Below, piece after piece: positions 1 through 7,206 of a stretch of 14,934 nucleotides of DNA. The notes under the pieces were generated by a model that saw nothing but the letters and a program-made list of their open reading frames with translations, did not search any database and was not told the origin of the DNA. This DNA is from Lachnospiraceae bacterium (GTDB taxonomy: Bacteria; Bacillota_A; Clostridia; Lachnospirales; Lachnospiraceae). Both the position numbers and the translations under genes were made by a program. The stretch's first letter is position 1, and each line of letters opens with the position of its first letter. Where the stretch lies: assembly GCA_017435025.1 (NCBI GenBank), contig JAFSFU010000058.1:1-14934 (forward strand). Reading direction: 5' to 3'.

Positions 1-3
1 AGA

Positions 4-1566
4 ATGAGAAAACGTCCGCCGTATGGTATGTATGCGGCGATTGCTGCAGGCTGCTTCCTTGTGATCGGTGGTCTCGTGGTCAGCGGCAAAGCGATACTGA
101 ATAGAGAGAATGGTGAACCGGCGGCCGTGGAAGAAATGGCAGATGTGCAGGAAACTGCGATGATGGATCAGAAGTCGTCAGATGCAGAGGTGGCTGCAGA
201 TGCCGCAGCGCAGGAAGAAGCGGAACATCAGGCAGAAGTTCAGGCTGTGGTGGATTCCTATTCCAATCTTGGAATCGTGCAGGTAACCGGTTATCTGAAT
301 ATGAGAAAAGAACCGGAAACCGGTTCTCATGTGGTTGGCAAAATGCCGGATGGCAGTGCCTGCGAGATTCAGGAAACTCTGGATGGATGGTATTATGTGA
401 CATCCGGTGGACTGGAAGGTTATATCAGTTCAGAATTTGTTCTGACCGGGGATGCAGCTAAAAAGGCAGCAATGGAACTCGTGAAGAACCGAGCTGTTGT
501 CCTTACGGATAATCTAAATATCCGTAAAGAGCCATCTACACAGTCAGACGTTGTCGGTCAGTGTCTGGAAGGCGAGCGTTACGAAATTCTAAGTGAGATT
601 GATGGATGGTATGAGATTCCGGGGGGATTCATTTCTGCTGAGTTTGCTGAGAAGAATTTTTCTTTGAATGAAGCAAGGAAACTGGATATGCGTGCCATGG
701 TTCTCAATTATTATGAAAAACCGGGTGTATCTAATGTTTCCGGATATTTGAATATCCGACAGAAACCCGGAAAAGAAGAGAAGATTATCGGTAAGCTTCC
801 GAGTTATGCCGGATGTGAAATTCTGGAAGAACTGGATGGATGGTATAAGATTCGTTCCGGCAGTCTTACCGGTTATGTCAGCAGCGAATACATTCTTACC
901 GGTGATGCTGCGCGACAGGCTGCCATGGAGCACGCAGAGCTGATGGCTGTTGTGAGTACGGATGTTCTCAATGCGAGAACGGAGCCGAGCACGGAAGCAA
1001 AAATCTGGACACAGATTTCCAATAACGAAAGATATCATGTTGCAGAACAGCTGGATGGCTGGGTTAAGATTGAGTTTGATGAGAGCAGTGATGAAGATGG
1101 CGGAGCAACCTATGCATATGTATCGACCGATTACGTGGATGTGCGCTACGCATTGGGCGAGGCGATCAAATTCTCTCCGTCCGAGGAAAATGCTTCTCTT
1201 AGAAGCCGTATGGTCAACTATGCTCTTCAGTTCCTGGGGAATCCGTATGTCTGGGGTGGTACAAGCCTGACCAATGGTGCCGACTGCTCTGGTTTTACGC
1301 TTTCTGTATACAAGAAGTTTGGAATCAGTTTACCGCATTATTCCGGCTCCCAGGCACAGATGGGTACAGCTGTAAAGTCCAGCAATATGCGCCCGGGTGA
1401 TCTGATCTTCTATGGAAACAGCAGCGGAAAGATCAACCATGTTGCGATGTATATCGGTAACGGACAGGTTGTTCATGCAGCCAGCCGTCGAAGCGGTATC
1501 AAGATTTCTTCCTGGAACTACAGAAAACCGTTAAAGATCCGTGATATTATCGGCAATCGCAGTTAA
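4..1566 (+). CDS. NlpC/P60 cell-wall endopeptidase with four SH3b domains
   Basis: Predicted peptidoglycan hydrolase acting outside the membrane. Residues about 9-31 form one hydrophobic segment after a basic start (MRKR), a signal peptide or anchor, followed by an Ala/Glu-rich spacer to about 85. Four bacterial SH3-like domains follow at about 88-148, 162-218, 237-300 and 312-381, each with an LN(I/M/A)R-type motif and most with DGW(Y/V); these normally bind the wall. The C-terminal NlpC/P60 domain (about 402-516) carries ADCSGF with Cys428, NHVAMYIG with His479 and VVHAAS with His491, the spacing expected of the Cys-His-His triad. Family members usually cleave gamma-D-Glu-diaminopimelate bonds in cell separation or wall turnover. 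The exact bond here is inferred. The first ATG lies three bases from the window edge with no in-frame stop before it, so the true start could be upstream. The family call is firm; the specific gene name is unknown. Confidence 0.9.
   Translation: MRKRPPYGMYAAIAAGCFLVIGGLVVSGKAILNRENGEPAAVEEMADVQETAMMDQKSSDAEVAADAAAQEEAEHQAEVQAVVDSYSNLGIVQVTGYLNMRKEPETGSHVVGKMPDGSACEIQETLDGWYYVTSGGLEGYISSEFVLTGDAAKKAAMELVKNRAVVLTDNLNIRKEPSTQSDVVGQCLEGERYEILSEIDGWYEIPGGFISAEFAEKNFSLNEARKLDMRAMVLNYYEKPGVSNVSGYLNIRQKPGKEEKIIGKLPSYAGCEILEELDGWYKIRSGSLTGYVSSEYILTGDAARQAAMEHAELMAVVSTDVLNARTEPSTEAKIWTQISNNERYHVAEQLDGWVKIEFDESSDEDGGATYAYVSTDYVDVRYALGEAIKFSPSEENASLRSRMVNYALQFLGNPYVWGGTSLTNGADCSGFTLSVYKKFGISLPHYSGSQAQMGTAVKSSNMRPGDLIFYGNSSGKINHVAMYIGNGQVVHAASRRSGIKISSWNYRKPLKIRDIIGNRS
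268..1164 (+). repeat. Internal duplication of a two-SH3b module
   Basis: Within the NlpC/P60 protein, residues about 89-236 and 240-387 are two diverged copies of the same SH3b-linker-SH3b block. Three landmarks recur at exactly 151 residues: GYLNM/GYLNI at 96 and 247, LTGDAA(K/R) at 147 and 298, and LN.R.EPST at 171 and 322. The constant offset, including the linker, points to one duplication of a two-domain unit rather than four independent domain additions. Confidence 0.8.
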
Positions 1567-1590
1567 TCAGTGATTGCATAAATCGAGTAT

Positions 1591-1643
1591 AAGAGTCTCC
1601 TTTTTGATACACACTATAAAAAAGTATCAGAGAGGAGACTTTT
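1591..1643 (+). promoter_or_regulatory. Long hairpin covering the tepA ribosome binding site
   Basis: Bases 1591-1610 pair with 1624-1643 over 20 consecutive positions. Seventeen pairs are Watson-Crick and three are G-U (1593/1641, 1602/1632, 1604/1630). The loop is 13 bases (1611-1623) and A-rich. The 3' arm includes the tepA Shine-Dalgarno sequence AGAGGAGA (1631-1638) and ends in four T. The element can be read as a weak intrinsic terminator for the upstream hydrolase gene, or as an RNA structure that hides the tepA ribosome binding site, or both. The pairing is seen directly; the function is inferred. The T run is short for a strong terminator. Confidence 0.75.
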
Positions 1644-1646
1644 GGT

Positions 1647-2318
1647 ATGTCAGAACAGGAAAGAGAAAATATGAAAGACGAAGAGGAGCGGATCCGCGAG
1701 AACGGTCAGGTCACGTTAGATGGTTCGAAAAATGGACGCATTCACCTTCTTTCGATCATCGGAGAGATAGAAGGGCATGAGAATCTATCAGGCAGTACGA
1801 AGACGACGAAGTACGAACATATTCTTCCAGAGCTTGCTAAAGTGGAAGATGAAAAGGAGATTGAGGGAGTACTGGTATTGATCAATACAGTTGGCGGTGA
1901 TGTGAGCTGTGGACTCGCTCTGGCTGAGATGCTTGCATCTTTAAGCAAACCAACGGTATCTCTTGTCATCGGTGACAGCCATTCGATTGGAGTGCCGTTG
2001 GCTGTTGCAACGGACTATTCATTTATCGTGCCGACAGGGACTATGCTGGTGCATCCGGTTCGTATGTCAGGCATGCTGATCGGAACAGAGAAAACATACG
2101 AATATTTCGAAATGATTCAGGATCGGATCCTGGGATTTATATCAGAGCACAGCAAAGTTGGCTATGAAGAACTGAAAAAAATGATGCACAGCAGCGAAAT
2201 GCTGACGAAAGATCTCGGAACGGTGCTGGTTGGAAAAGATGCAGTGCAAAGAGGACTGATCGATGCAGTAGGCGGTATTCAAGATGCGTTGAAAAAGCTA
2301 TATGAAATGATGCGATAA
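1647..2318 (+). CDS. tepA: ClpP-fold serine protease TepA
   Basis: A 223-residue cytoplasmic protein of the ClpP/crotonase superfamily, TepA (YmfB) branch. The catalytic Ser113 lies in GDSHSIG, which aligns with the ClpP G.A.SMG motif. His136 is in TMLVHP and the likely Asp189 is in MLTKDLG, followed by the typical GLID at 203-206. The oxyanion-side NTVGGDV motif is at 80-86. TepA in Bacillus was linked to protein translocation and to degradation of small spore proteins, but its role is not well settled. The start is supported by AGAGGAGA eight bases before ATG, inside a long hairpin. It precedes ftsK/spoIIIE, as in Bacillus subtilis, where the small gene ylzJ lies between them (from memory). 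No ylzJ-sized gene fits here. The family is clear; the substrate is unknown. Confidence 0.88.
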   Translation: MSEQERENMKDEEERIRENGQVTLDGSKNGRIHLLSIIGEIEGHENLSGSTKTTKYEHILPELAKVEDEKEIEGVLVLINTVGGDVSCGLALAEMLASLSKPTVSLVIGDSHSIGVPLAVATDYSFIVPTGTMLVHPVRMSGMLIGTEKTYEYFEMIQDRILGFISEHSKVGYEELKKMMHSSEMLTKDLGTVLVGKDAVQRGLIDAVGGIQDALKKLYEMMR

Positions 2319-2322
2319 TGGA

Positions 2323-2346
2323 GAGGAGGTCGAAATGTACCTCCTC
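2323..2346 (+). other. 8-bp hairpin just after tepA with a buried SD-ATG pair
   Basis: GAGGAGGT (2323-2330) and ACCTCCTC (2339-2346) are perfect inverted repeats around an 8-base loop. It starts five bases after the tepA stop. No T run follows, so it is not a standard intrinsic terminator. The left arm contains GGAGG (2325-2329), and an ATG (2335-2337) in the loop opens a five-codon frame (MYLLS) ending at 2352. It may protect the tepA mRNA 3' end or act as a leader-like element; this is inference, and chance is possible. Confidence 0.5.
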
Positions 2347-2353
2347 AGTTGAG

Positions 2354-2387
2354 TTGCATTTTGGAAATATATTTTGTATACTATAAT
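2354..2387 (+). promoter_or_regulatory. Sigma-A-like promoter of ftsK
   Basis: TTGCAT (2354-2359) and TATACT (2377-2382) are separated by 17 bases, matching the housekeeping -35/-10 pattern at four and five of six positions. An overlapping perfect TATAAT lies at 2382-2387 with a poorer -35. The surrounding bases are AT-rich compared with neighbouring coding DNA. Transcription would begin near 2390, leaving a leader of roughly 35-40 bases before the preferred ftsK start. Assigned by pattern only. Confidence 0.6.
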
Positions 2388-2427
2388 GTGAGGGCATTTG
2401 CCTTGGAATGAAATGGAGGCATTGAAT

Positions 2428-5352
2428 TTGGCTAACAATAATGGAACAAAGAAGACAAATACTTCTGCAAAGGGAAAGAAGAAGCAAACGCAGATAGAAG
2501 AAGATACCAGCTTTTTGCAATCGGAAATCACCATTCTCGGAACCTTTGCGGTTTGTGTGTTTTTGTTTTTAAGTAATTTTCATATTTGCGGAACAGTAGG
2601 TAATTTCTTTAGCAGTATTATGCTGGGAGTGTTTGGAACAATCGGTTATCTGGCACCGGTTCTTTTGTTTGCAGGTATTCTTTTCTATGCGTCGAATGAA
2701 GGAAATATCCGTGCCGTTTATAAAATGCTGGCTGTCGAGATTCTGCTGATCGTATTCTGTGGACTGGCTCAGATGATGTTTGGCGGAGGATATCAAGAAG
2801 GTCAGACGTTAATGGATATCTACCGAAGTGCAGGAGAGAGCGGTGTCGGCGGCGGTCTGATCGGCGGCGCGATCGTTTTTGTTTTACATACAGCACTTGG
2901 TATGATCGGAACCTATCTGATCCTATTGCTGCTCCTTGTGATATCCATGGTTTGTATCACGGAGAAATCTTTCGTGTCAGCAGTCAAGAGCGGAAGCGGA
3001 AAAGTCTATCAATATGCAAAAGAAGAAAATGAAAGACAGAAAGAAATCCGTGAGATTAAGAAGGAAGAAAAACGCCGCTTAAGGGAAGAGCAAAAAGTAC
3101 AGGGTGTAAATCTAGAATCTACGGACCTGTCCAAAGACAGTGTGGGCAAAAAGGTGGCAGCATCGAAAGAAGAACTTCCAGCGGAAGAAACGACGCGCAA
3201 AATAACCCCGGAATCAGTTGCTCAGGAATCTGAAAAGATATCGGATCCGGCGGATGTGTTTAAAGGGAAAATAACAAAAGCAGGCATGGAAGAAGAGGAG
3301 GATGTAGTCCCATTTGAGGAAGATATCAAAATTCAGCCTCTTCGTCGAGATGAAGATGTGTTTGTGACCCGCGACAGCCGTATGTTCCGCGAGATGGGAT
3401 TGTTCCCGGAACAGAAAAACGAACCATCCTATCGCCCCACCCCTGCGATGGCCGTATATCATGAGCCCGAGATTGAACCGGATGAGATTCCAGTAACGAC
3501 TTCTGTCTATGAGGAGCCGATTTATGAGATCCCGGTTGAAATTCCGGTGCAGGAACCGGAATTGGAACCGATGCAAACAATGTCGGTGTATGAGGAACCA
3601 AAGATTACATACGAAACCCCTGTAACACCTGATTATGAGGAGCCGGAGCCGTTTATTGAGGATGTGGATCCTGCCAAGATCATTGAGGAGAGCAAGCATT
3701 TCCACAAACAGGAAGAGCACAAACGTGTGGTTACTGCTACGGGAAAAGTGATCGAGACCGATACAGAGACAATCCTTAAACAGAAAGCTGAAAAGCGCAA
3801 ACAGGAAGCGGAGGAAAAAGCGGAGGCGAACAATGCCGTTTTAAAAGAAATTCAGAAAACGGAAGAGAAACCAAAGAAACCGTATGTATATCCTTCTACA
3901 GAGCTCCTTACCCGCGGCAACGGACCGTCGCTTGGGCAGTCTGATAAAGAGTTCAAGGAGACGGCAATCAAGCTGCAGCAGACCCTTCGTAATTTTGGCG
4001 TTGGTGTCACAGTTACCAATATCAGCTGCGGTCCGACTGTTACCAGATATGAGCTCCACCCGGAACAGGGTGTCAAGGTAAGTAAGATTCAGGCGCTGGC
4101 AGACGATATCAAACTGAATCTGGCAGCGACCGATATCCGTATTGAAGCACCGATCCCGGGAAAAGCAGCAGTCGGTATCGAGGTGCCGAATAAGGTAAAC
4201 AGTACGGTTTACCTTCGTGAATTGCTTGAGAGCAATGAATTTAAAAAGCATCCATCCAGACTTGCATTTGCAGTCGGTAAAGATATTGGTGGTCAGGTTA
4301 TTGTGGCAGACATTGCAAAGATGCCGCATTTATTGATCGCAGGACAGACTGGTTCCGGTAAGTCGGTTGGAATTAATACAATGATCATGAGCCTGATCTA
4401 TCGTTCCTCGCCGGATGATGTGAAATTGATCATGATCGACCCGAAAGTAGTGGAACTTTCTGTATATAATGGAATTCCGCACCTGCTGATCCCGGTTGTT
4501 ACAGATCCGAAGAAGGCAGCGGGGGCTCTCAACTGGGCAGTTGCCGAGATGATGGAGCGATACAATAAATTTGCCCAAAGCAATGTCCGTGATATCAAGG
4601 GATATAACGCTAGAGTGCAGTCGCTGATCGATGCAGGAGATGTGCCGAAGGAAGAGATCCCTTCCAAATTACCTCAGCTGGTGATCATCATTGATGAGCT
4701 TGCAGATTTGATGATGGTTGCATCCAATGAGGTAGAAGATGCAATCTGCCGTCTGGCGCAGCTGGCTCGTGCAGCCGGTATCCATTTGGTGATTGCTACT
4801 CAGAGACCGTCGGTCAATGTCATTACCGGCGTGATCAAGGCCAACGTACCGTCCAGAATTGCATTTTCAGTTGCGTCCGGAGTGGACTCAAGAACCATTC
4901 TGGATATGAATGGTGCGGAAAAACTGTTAGGCAACGGAGATATGTTATTCTATCCGTCCGGATATCCGAAACCGGTGCGTGTGCAGGGCGCATTTGTGTC
5001 AGATGCAGAAGTATCCCGCGTTACTGATTTCTTAAAGGAACAGAATGAGAACGGCGGATACAATAAAGAAGTGGAGATGAAACTGAGTCAGCCGACTTTA
5101 AACGGCGGCTCTGCCGGAGGCGGAAGTGACAGAGATTCTCTGTTTACAGATGCCGGAAAATTCATCATAGAAAAAGACAAAGCTTCCATTGGTATGCTGC
5201 AGCGTGTTTTTAAAATCGGTTTTAACCGAGCTGCGCGAATTATGGATCAGCTGGCTGAAGCCGGTGTGGTCGGCGAGGAAGAGGGCACAAAACCGAGAAA
5301 GGTTTTAATGTCCATGGAAGAATTTGAAGAGTTTTTAGAAGCGGGTTATTAA
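2428..5352 (+). CDS. ftsK: DNA translocase FtsK/SpoIIIE
   Basis: Septal, membrane-bound hexameric ATPase that pumps chromosome DNA into daughter cells or the forespore. From the chosen start it has 974 residues. The N-terminal part (about 33-178) has several hydrophobic membrane segments. A charged, Pro/Glu-rich linker follows (about 180-480) with repeated (V/D)Y(E/H)EP motifs. The motor begins near 482; Walker A is GQTGSGKS (639-646) and Walker B is VIIIDELAD with Asp756. The C-terminal winged-helix gamma domain (about 900-970) should read the polar DNA guide sequences. Start choice: GGAGG at 2415-2419 lies eight bases before TTG 2428, giving MANNNGTKK. In-frame TTG 2398 and ATG 2413 are possible but ATG 2413 overlaps that SD and neither has a good SD of its own. 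FtsK versus SpoIIIE naming cannot be decided from the sequence. Confidence 0.95.
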   Translation: MANNNGTKKTNTSAKGKKKQTQIEEDTSFLQSEITILGTFAVCVFLFLSNFHICGTVGNFFSSIMLGVFGTIGYLAPVLLFAGILFYASNEGNIRAVYKMLAVEILLIVFCGLAQMMFGGGYQEGQTLMDIYRSAGESGVGGGLIGGAIVFVLHTALGMIGTYLILLLLLVISMVCITEKSFVSAVKSGSGKVYQYAKEENERQKEIREIKKEEKRRLREEQKVQGVNLESTDLSKDSVGKKVAASKEELPAEETTRKITPESVAQESEKISDPADVFKGKITKAGMEEEEDVVPFEEDIKIQPLRRDEDVFVTRDSRMFREMGLFPEQKNEPSYRPTPAMAVYHEPEIEPDEIPVTTSVYEEPIYEIPVEIPVQEPELEPMQTMSVYEEPKITYETPVTPDYEEPEPFIEDVDPAKIIEESKHFHKQEEHKRVVTATGKVIETDTETILKQKAEKRKQEAEEKAEANNAVLKEIQKTEEKPKKPYVYPSTELLTRGNGPSLGQSDKEFKETAIKLQQTLRNFGVGVTVTNISCGPTVTRYELHPEQGVKVSKIQALADDIKLNLAATDIRIEAPIPGKAAVGIEVPNKVNSTVYLRELLESNEFKKHPSRLAFAVGKDIGGQVIVADIAKMPHLLIAGQTGSGKSVGINTMIMSLIYRSSPDDVKLIMIDPKVVELSVYNGIPHLLIPVVTDPKKAAGALNWAVAEMMERYNKFAQSNVRDIKGYNARVQSLIDAGDVPKEEIPSKLPQLVIIIDELADLMMVASNEVEDAICRLAQLARAAGIHLVIATQRPSVNVITGVIKANVPSRIAFSVASGVDSRTILDMNGAEKLLGNGDMLFYPSGYPKPVRVQGAFVSDAEVSRVTDFLKEQNENGGYNKEVEMKLSQPTLNGGSAGGGSDRDSLFTDAGKFIIEKDKASIGMLQRVFKIGFNRAARIMDQLAEAGVVGEEEGTKPRKVLMSMEEFEEFLEAGY

Positions 5353-5391
5353 GACCGGTGACAATCTATCCAAAGAAAAGGAGAATAAAAC

Positions 5392-7059
5392 ATGAAGACT
5401 GATATCCAGATCGCACAGGAAACCAAGATGCTTCCGATTAAGGAGGTCGCTGTTCAGTACGGCATCTCTGAGGATGATCTCGAGCTTTACGGAAAATATA
5501 AAGCAAAAATTTCCAATGAGCTTTGGGAAGAGATTAAAGACAGACCGGATGGAAAATTGGTTTTAGTAACTGCAATTAACCCGACTCCGGCCGGAGAAGG
5601 AAAGACTACAACCAGTATCGGTCTTGCCCAGGCGCTGACGAAAGCTGGTAAGAAAGCAATGTTAGCACTCCGTGAGCCGTCTCTTGGCCCGTGTTTCGGT
5701 ATCAAGGGTGGTGCTGCCGGCGGCGGTTATGCACAGGTAGTTCCTATGGAAGATCTGAACCTGCATTTCACAGGCGACTTCCACGCAATCACAACAGCCA
5801 ACAACCTGTTAGCTGCATTATTAGACAACCATATCCAGCAGGGCAACGCGCTCGGAATTGATACAAGACAGATTCTTTGGAAACGTTGTCTCGATATGAA
5901 TGACCGTGCACTTAGAAACATTGTAATCGGTCTTGGTGCAAAAGCAGACGGTGTAGTTCGTGAAGATCATTTTGTTATCACAGTGGCTTCCGAGATTATG
6001 GCGATCCTCTGTCTTGCTACAGATATGGAGGATTTAAAAGAACGCCTTGGCAATATTATTGTGGCATATAATTTTGCAGGCGAACCGGTTACTGCAAAAC
6101 AGCTCAACGCAGTTGGCGCGATGGCGGCCCTCTTAAAGGATGCAATGAAACCAAACCTGATCCAGACACTGGAACATTCCGGTGCTCTTGTACATGGTGG
6201 TCCGTTCGCGAATATTGCTCATGGATGTAACAGTGTAATGGCTACAAGAACAGCTCTGAAACTGGCTGATATCGCAGTTACAGAAGCTGGATTCGGCGCA
6301 GATCTTGGCGCTGAGAAGTTCTTTGATATTAAGTGCCGTAAGGCAGGTTTAAAGCCGGATGCAGTCGTTCTTGTTGCAACGGTAAGAGCTTTAAAATATA
6401 ATGGCGGCGTTCCGAAGGATCAGCTTTCTGCAGAAAATCTGGATGCACTTAAGAAAGGTATCGTTAACCTTGAGAAACACATCGAGAATATTCAGAAGTA
6501 CAACGTTCCGGTTGTTGTTACACTGAACTCTTTCTTAACTGATACAGAAGCAGAGTATGAATTCATCAAAAATTTCTGCGAGGAGAGAGGATGCGAATTC
6601 GCATTGTCTGAAGTATGGGCAAAGGGTGGTGAAGGCGGTCTTGCGCTGGCTGAAAAGGTGCTCAAAACACTGGAGACAAAGGAGAGTAATTTTGCTCCGT
6701 TATACCCGGATGAGATGCCGTTAGACCAGAAGATCGAGACAATCGCAAAAGAAATCTATGGTGCTGGCAAAGTATCTTACTCTCCGGCGGCAAAGAAGGC
6801 ACTTGCCAAGATTACAGATATGGGATTCGGCAATTATCCGATCTGTATGGCAAAGACACAGTATTCTTTATCCGATGATCAGACAAAACTGGGTCGTCCG
6901 GAAGGATTTGATCTGACTGTACGTGACGTATATGTAAGTGCAGGTGCAGGTTTCGTTGTTGCTCTGACCGGTGCGATCATGACAATGCCGGGTCTTCCGA
7001 AGAAACCGGCTGCAGACAGCATTGACGTTGTTGACGGCAAGATCACAGGATTATTCTAA
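5392..7059 (+). CDS. fhs: Formate-tetrahydrofolate ligase
   Basis: Cytoplasmic enzyme joining formate to tetrahydrofolate with ATP to give 10-formyl-THF, the one-carbon donor for purines and formyl-Met-tRNA and, in acetogens, a step of the Wood-Ljungdahl methyl branch. It has 555 residues, full length for the family. The nucleotide loop [12 protein letters not shown] lies at 63-74, REPSLGP at 94-100, and the glycine-rich [15 protein letters not shown] block at 102-116 followed by [12 protein letters not shown]. The C-terminus ends in the conserved [20 protein letters not shown] stretch. The start is supported by AAAGGAG (5377-5383) eight bases upstream. It lies 39 bases after ftsK with no visible promoter or terminator in between, so read-through from ftsK is likely. 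High-abundance style codon use (frequent CGT, GGT, AAA) fits a well-expressed metabolic gene. Confidence 0.97.
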   Translation: MKTDIQIAQETKMLPIKEVAVQYGISEDDLELYGKYKAKISNELWEEIKDRPDGKLVLVTAINPTPAGEGKTTTSIGLAQALTKAGKKAMLALREPSLGPCFGIKGGAAGGGYAQVVPMEDLNLHFTGDFHAITTANNLLAALLDNHIQQGNALGIDTRQILWKRCLDMNDRALRNIVIGLGAKADGVVREDHFVITVASEIMAILCLATDMEDLKERLGNIIVAYNFAGEPVTAKQLNAVGAMAALLKDAMKPNLIQTLEHSGALVHGGPFANIAHGCNSVMATRTALKLADIAVTEAGFGADLGAEKFFDIKCRKAGLKPDAVVLVATVRALKYNGGVPKDQLSAENLDALKKGIVNLEKHIENIQKYNVPVVVTLNSFLTDTEAEYEFIKNFCEERGCEFALSEVWAKGGEGGLALAEKVLKTLETKESNFAPLYPDEMPLDQKIETIAKEIYGAGKVSYSPAAKKALAKITDMGFGNYPICMAKTQYSLSDDQTKLGRPEGFDLTVRDVYVSAGAGFVVALTGAIMTMPGLPKKPAADSIDVVDGKITGLF

Positions 7060-7068
7060 ATTAAACAA

Positions 7069-7170
7069 TGGAATGCGCAGACTGCATTCCAGATACAGGC
7101 GGGGCATTGAAAACATGGTTTCAGGCAATCCCGCCTGTCTGTGTTAGACGGAATCAGCCGAAATTTCGTC
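7069..7170 (+). other. Three consecutive hairpins between fhs and murE
   Basis: The 147-base gap 7060-7206 holds three inverted repeats. First: TGGAATGC (7069-7076) with GCATTCCA (7084-7091), 8 perfect pairs. Second: ACAGGCGGG (7095-7103) with CCCGCCTGT (7130-7138), 9 perfect pairs, and further inner pairing such as ATTG 7106-7109 with CAAT 7126-7129. Third: GACGGAAT (7147-7154) with ATTTCGTC (7163-7170), 8 pairs with one G-U. None is followed by a T run, so none is a classical intrinsic terminator. They may mark the fhs transcript end, a processing site, or a structured leader of murE. I recognise no known riboswitch class. Confidence 0.65.
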
Positions 7171-7206
7171 ATAAATCGTTAAAGTAAGATCGGCAGGAGA
7201 GAATAG

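Noticed and set aside
37..54. Lipobox-like AAGC at residues 14-17 of the first protein
   Set aside because: The hydrophobic stretch continues well past the Cys, and the position -3 residue is Ala rather than Leu, so a membrane anchor or ordinary signal peptide is more likely than a lipoprotein.
1604..1620. TTGATA and TATAAA in the tepA hairpin as a promoter
   Set aside because: They are only five bases apart; neither has a partner at the proper 16-18 base spacing.
1574..1780. A 68-codon + strand frame starting with TTG across the hairpin and tepA start
   Set aside because: It overlaps tepA in another frame, has no SD before its TTG, and encodes a basic product without features.
2319..2427. 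A ylzJ-type small gene between tepA and ftsK
   Set aside because: The only frame with a good SD ends after five codons, and the space is too short for a protein of about 70 residues without overlapping ftsK.
3214..3720. A 168-codon minus-strand frame in the ftsK linker
   Set aside because: It arises from the low-complexity Glu/Pro codons of the linker read backwards; the Arg/Leu/Phe-rich product has no domain.
7060..7206. THF or other known riboswitch near fhs
   Set aside because: The hairpins lie downstream of fhs, upstream of murE, and I could not match them to any known riboswitch core.
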